Shown here: one piece after another, positions 61,817-64,000 of the stretch | How the letters are laid out: each line of letters starts with the position of its first letter | Numbering within the stretch: the stretch's first letter is position 1 | From: Adlercreutzia mucosicola DSM 19490 | Lineage (GTDB): Bacteria > Actinomycetota > Coriobacteriia > Coriobacteriales > Eggerthellaceae | DNA: 64,000 nucleotides | Reading direction: 5' to 3' | Assembly: GCF_000422625.1 (NCBI RefSeq) | Contig: NZ_AUGK01000016.1 | Span: forward strand, 1 to 64,000 | Notes under the pieces: generated by a model | Told to the model about the DNA's origin: nothing | Database searches by the model: none | What the model saw: the letters and a program-made list of their open reading frames with translations, nothing else | Program-made: the position numbers and the translations under genes

Positions 61817-62644
61817 ATGGGCACGACTGTTCTGCCTTCGCCGCGGCTCGAACAAGATCTTCTGGGCGCCATCCCGGTGCTCACCGACAACGCGCTCGCC
61901 CGCACCTTGGGCGTGCGCGTTGCTTTTACGGGCCGGGAGGGCGGCGTGTCTGACGGGTGCTACGGCGCGCTGAATCTGGGCAATCATGTGAACGACGACC
62001 CGGCGGCGGTGGCCGAGAACGTGGCGCGCGCCGCCCGGGCCCTCGGTGCCGATCCGACCGAGGTGCTCGTGGCCAACCAGGTGCATGGCACTCGCATCGT
62101 TGCCGTGCGCGATAGCGGCCCGGCCGCCCTTCAAACCGCCCGCGCCGAGGCTGCGGCGGGGGCCGACGGCTTTCTCGTCACGGTACCGGGGGCTTTGGCC
62201 CTGCTGTGCTTTGCCGACTGCACGCCGGTGATTCTCGTGTCGCCCTCCGGCTCCTTTGCCGTGGCCCACGCCGGTTGGCGCGGCTGCGTGGGGGGCATCG
62301 CCTCGGCGGCGGCCCGCGCGCTGGCCGAGGCCGACCAGGTGAGCCCGGCGGCCCTGAACGTCTATATCGGGCCCCATATCGGCCCCTGCTGCTTCGAGGT
62401 GGGCGACGAGGTGGCCGTTCGGTTTCGCGACGCGTTCGGCCCGGCCTGCGTGGAGGGCGACGGGCGCCACGTGTCCATGGCCGCGGCCATCGCCGCCGAT
62501 CTGGCATCGGCGGGGATTGACGGGCGCCGCATCGTGTCGGCGGGGGTGTGCACCCAGTGCCATCCCGACCGCTATTTCTCCTACCGGGCCTCCGGCGGCG
62601 TGTGCGGCCGCCACGGGGCTTTGGCCTATCGATCGGAAAGGTGA
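61817..62644 (+). CDS. pgeF: PgeF/YfiH-type multicopper-polyphenol oxidase-like (laccase domain) protein
   Basis: The 275-residue protein has the DUF152 pattern: VAFTGREGGVSDGCYGALNL, VLVANQVHGTRIV, ALLCFADCTPVILVSP, VAHAGWRGCVGGIA and the C-terminal CTQCHPDRYFSYRASGG. The conserved HVH-like histidine (QVHG), Cys (ADCTP) and His (AHAGWRG) form a metal site. Members clean faulty UDP-MurNAc peptides carrying serine, or act on purine nucleosides. Its position in the dcw cluster fits the peptidoglycan-editing role (PgeF). The stop (TGA 62642) overlaps the yggS ribosome site. Confidence 0.93.
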   Translation: MGTTVLPSPRLEQDLLGAIPVLTDNALARTLGVRVAFTGREGGVSDGCYGALNLGNHVNDDPAAVAENVARAARALGADPTEVLVANQVHGTRIVAVRDSGPAALQTARAEAAAGADGFLVTVPGALALLCFADCTPVILVSPSGSFAVAHAGWRGCVGGIASAAARALAEADQVSPAALNVYIGPHIGPCCFEVGDEVAVRFRDAFGPACVEGDGRHVSMAAAIAADLASAGIDGRRIVSAGVCTQCHPDRYFSYRASGGVCGRHGALAYRSER

Positions 62645-62649
62645 TTCCC

Positions 62650-63342
62650 TTGAGCGTGAGAAACCGCTACCAGTGCGTCGTTGACGAAGTGGCCGAGGTG
62701 TGCGAGCAATGCGGGCGGGCGCCGTCCGAGGTGCGCGTCGTCGCGGTGTCGAAGACCGTGGGGCCGGACGAGGTGGCCGATGCCGCGGCCGGCGGTGCCG
62801 TGGACTTCGGCGAGAACCGCCCCGAGCAGCTGGCGGCCCGCGCCGACCAGTTTCCCGCGTTGCGCTGGCACTTCATCGGCAACATCCAGTCGCGGCGCAT
62901 TCCCGAGATCGTGGGCGCCTCCGTGCTCATCCATTCCCTCTACCAGCTCCGTCACGCCGAGAAGATCGATCGGGCGGCTGCGGCCGCAGGGAAGGTGCAG
63001 GACGTGCTCATCGAGGTGAACGTGTCCGGCGAGGCGTCCAAGAGCGGCGCGACCCCCAAGGAGGCCCCGGGTCTCGTGCGCGCCGTGGCGGCCCTGCCGC
63101 GCGTGCGCGTGCGCGGCCTCATGACCATGGCGCCCCAGGGCGATGCCGCCCGCGCCGAGGCCGCCTTCCGCGGCCTGGCGACCCTGGCCGACGAGATCCG
63201 CGCCACGTTGGCCCCCGATGAGGCCGCGGCGTTCACGGAGCTGTCCATGGGCATGAGCGAGGACTGGCCCTGCGCCATTGCCTGCGGTGCCACGATTGTG
63301 CGCATCGGCCGTGCGATCTTTAGCGAATCTTTCGAGGAGTAG
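62650..63342 (+). CDS. yggS: YggS-family PLP-binding protein (PLP homeostasis)
   Basis: The 230-residue protein has the alanine-racemase-like single-domain fold with PLP lysine in VRVVAVSKTVGPDEV, NRPEQLAARADQF, WHFIGNIQSRRIPEIV, VNVSGEASKSGATP and the phosphate-binding ELSMGMSEDWPCAIACGAT. It stores and delivers PLP and is not itself a racemase. TTG 62650 lies 8 nt after GAAAGG, which overlaps the end of pgeF; GTG 62656 is an alternative. The gene lies between pgeF and sepF, the normal order in Gram-positive dcw clusters. Confidence 0.93.
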   Translation: MSVRNRYQCVVDEVAEVCEQCGRAPSEVRVVAVSKTVGPDEVADAAAGGAVDFGENRPEQLAARADQFPALRWHFIGNIQSRRIPEIVGASVLIHSLYQLRHAEKIDRAAAAAGKVQDVLIEVNVSGEASKSGATPKEAPGLVRAVAALPRVRVRGLMTMAPQGDAARAEAAFRGLATLADEIRATLAPDEAAAFTELSMGMSEDWPCAIACGATIVRIGRAIFSESFEE

Positions 63343-63354
63343 CGGCGAACCTGC

Positions 63355-63360
63355 TATGAT
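63355..63360 (+). promoter_or_regulatory. -10 box before sepF
   Basis: TATGAT (63355-63360) within CTGCTATGATGG lies about 100 bp before the sepF ATG. The core CTATNAT resembles those before racemase, murJ and the NlpC/P60 genes. Confidence 0.4.
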
Positions 63361-63459
63361 GGTGGGCGGACTATACCAGGCCGCCGAGGCGACCTCGGCC
63401 CTTTTCGGGCCAGGAGGGTGCCACCGCGCGGATACTCGGAACGTAAAGCAGGAGGCCCC

Positions 63460-64000
63460 ATGGACCTGAACGACGGCAAGCGCATGTTCGGCGATATTAA
63501 GTCGAAGCTGGGCTTCGGTCGCAAAGACGACTACGAGGAATACTACGACGACTACGAGGAATACGATGAGGAAGACTACGGCGAGTACGGCTACGATGAG
63601 AGCTACGAGCGCTCGTCCTCCTCGTCGCGCTACGATCCCTACAGCTCGGTGACCACCCGCGAAGTGGGGGGCCGCTCGGCAGGTCGCTCTTCCATGCCGC
63701 GTCTCGTGTCCATCGACGATGTGCGCGCCCGCACCCAGGTGCCCAGCTTGGGAGAACGCGACGGCGGCGTATCCGGCCGTCGGACGAGCGGATCCAACTC
63801 GTTCCGCACCATGGTGGATTCCTCGTTGCCGCCCCAGATGACCCCCGAGGGCACCGCTGCCGCCTCCGCGGCGGCCACGGCGGCTCATACGGCTCGCTCC
63901 GAGGGGCTGAACTCGCTGTTCGAGCCCACGACCTCTTCCCAGGACGAGCGCCCGAGCGCCGGCAGCAGCCGTCCCGCCTTCGGGGCCGCCGCAGCCGCGC
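63460..64000 (+). CDS. sepF: SepF-like cell division protein, truncated by the window end
   Basis: About 180 residues are visible before the window ends. ATG 63460 follows GGAGG. The N-terminus (MDLNDGKRMFGDIKSKLGFG) is an amphipathic membrane-binding helix as in SepF, followed by a strongly acidic Asp/Glu/Tyr stretch (residues about 24-50), then Ser/Arg/Ala-rich low-complexity sequence. The conserved C-terminal SepF globular domain lies beyond the end of the window, so the identification rests on the N-terminus and on position after yggS. SepF anchors FtsZ to the membrane in organisms without FtsA. Confidence 0.8.
   Translation, partial: MDLNDGKRMFGDIKSKLGFGRKDDYEEYYDDYEEYDEEDYGEYGYDESYERSSSSSRYDPYSSVTTREVGGRSAGRSSMPRLVSIDDVRARTQVPSLGERDGGVSGRRTSGSNSFRTMVDSSLPPQMTPEGTAAASAAATAAHTARSEGLNSLFEPTTSSQDERPSAGSSRPAFGAAAAA

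Overview
The window is high-GC bacterial chromosome, most consistent with the Eggerthellaceae (Coriobacteriia, Actinomycetota; an Adlercreutzia/Eggerthella-like gut anaerobe). This placement is inferred from gene content: a DMSO-reductase-type operon, Tat-exported FAD reductases each divergent from a multi-pass membrane LuxR regulator, a flavodiiron protein, an ftsA-less Gram-positive dcw cluster, and frequent GTG/TTG starts. No rRNA is present, so the genus cannot be fixed here.

Layout. 0.1-8.1 kb: a ferric-reductase-like membrane protein is divergent from a molybdoenzyme operon (catalytic subunit, 4Fe-4S subunit, TorD chaperone, NrfD/DmsC-type anchor), followed by a GntR regulator and an SPFH protein. 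8.1-17.1 kb: a cell-wall amino-acid neighbourhood holds an Asp/Glu racemase, alanine racemase, an ATP-grasp carboxylate-amine ligase resembling D-aspartate ligases, a large AsnB-type amidotransferase, the lipid II flippase MurJ and a class 1c aspartate aminotransferase. 17.2-20.3 kb: a PutP-type symporter behind a structured leader, then a flavodiiron protein. 20.4-24.5 kb: Tat flavoprotein plus divergent LuxR module 1. 24.5-27.2 kb: two tandem paralogous NlpC/P60 proteins with coiled coils. 27.4-31.9 kb: a translation/transcription cluster (tRNA-Tyr, -Thr, -Met, tuf, rpmG, tRNA-Trp, secE, nusG, rplK, rplA). 32.0-36.6 kb: nadK, map, pyrG and a DUF1269 protein. 36.7-40.2 kb: flavoprotein plus LuxR module 2. 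40.4-44.7 kb: a DUF1846 protein, a TRIC/UPF0126 protein, asparaginase and a XerD-like recombinase. 45.0-64.0 kb: the dcw cluster mraZ-rsmH-ftsL-ftsI-murE-murF-mraY-murD-ftsW-murG-murC-murB-ftsQ-ftsZ-pgeF-yggS-sepF, with sepF running off the end.

Themes. Two respiratory systems (Mo-enzyme and flavoprotein) are paired with their own regulators. Cell-wall synthesis dominates the rest: precursor synthesis and division in the dcw cluster, D-amino-acid supply and possible peptide modification or amidation at 8.5-15.7 kb, and wall hydrolases at 24.6-27.2 kb. Intergenic DNA is unusually rich in long perfect or near-perfect inverted repeats. Three of these (8.1, 20.4 and 35.8 kb) look like MITE-type elements of different families. 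No CRISPR array, prophage or transposase gene was seen.
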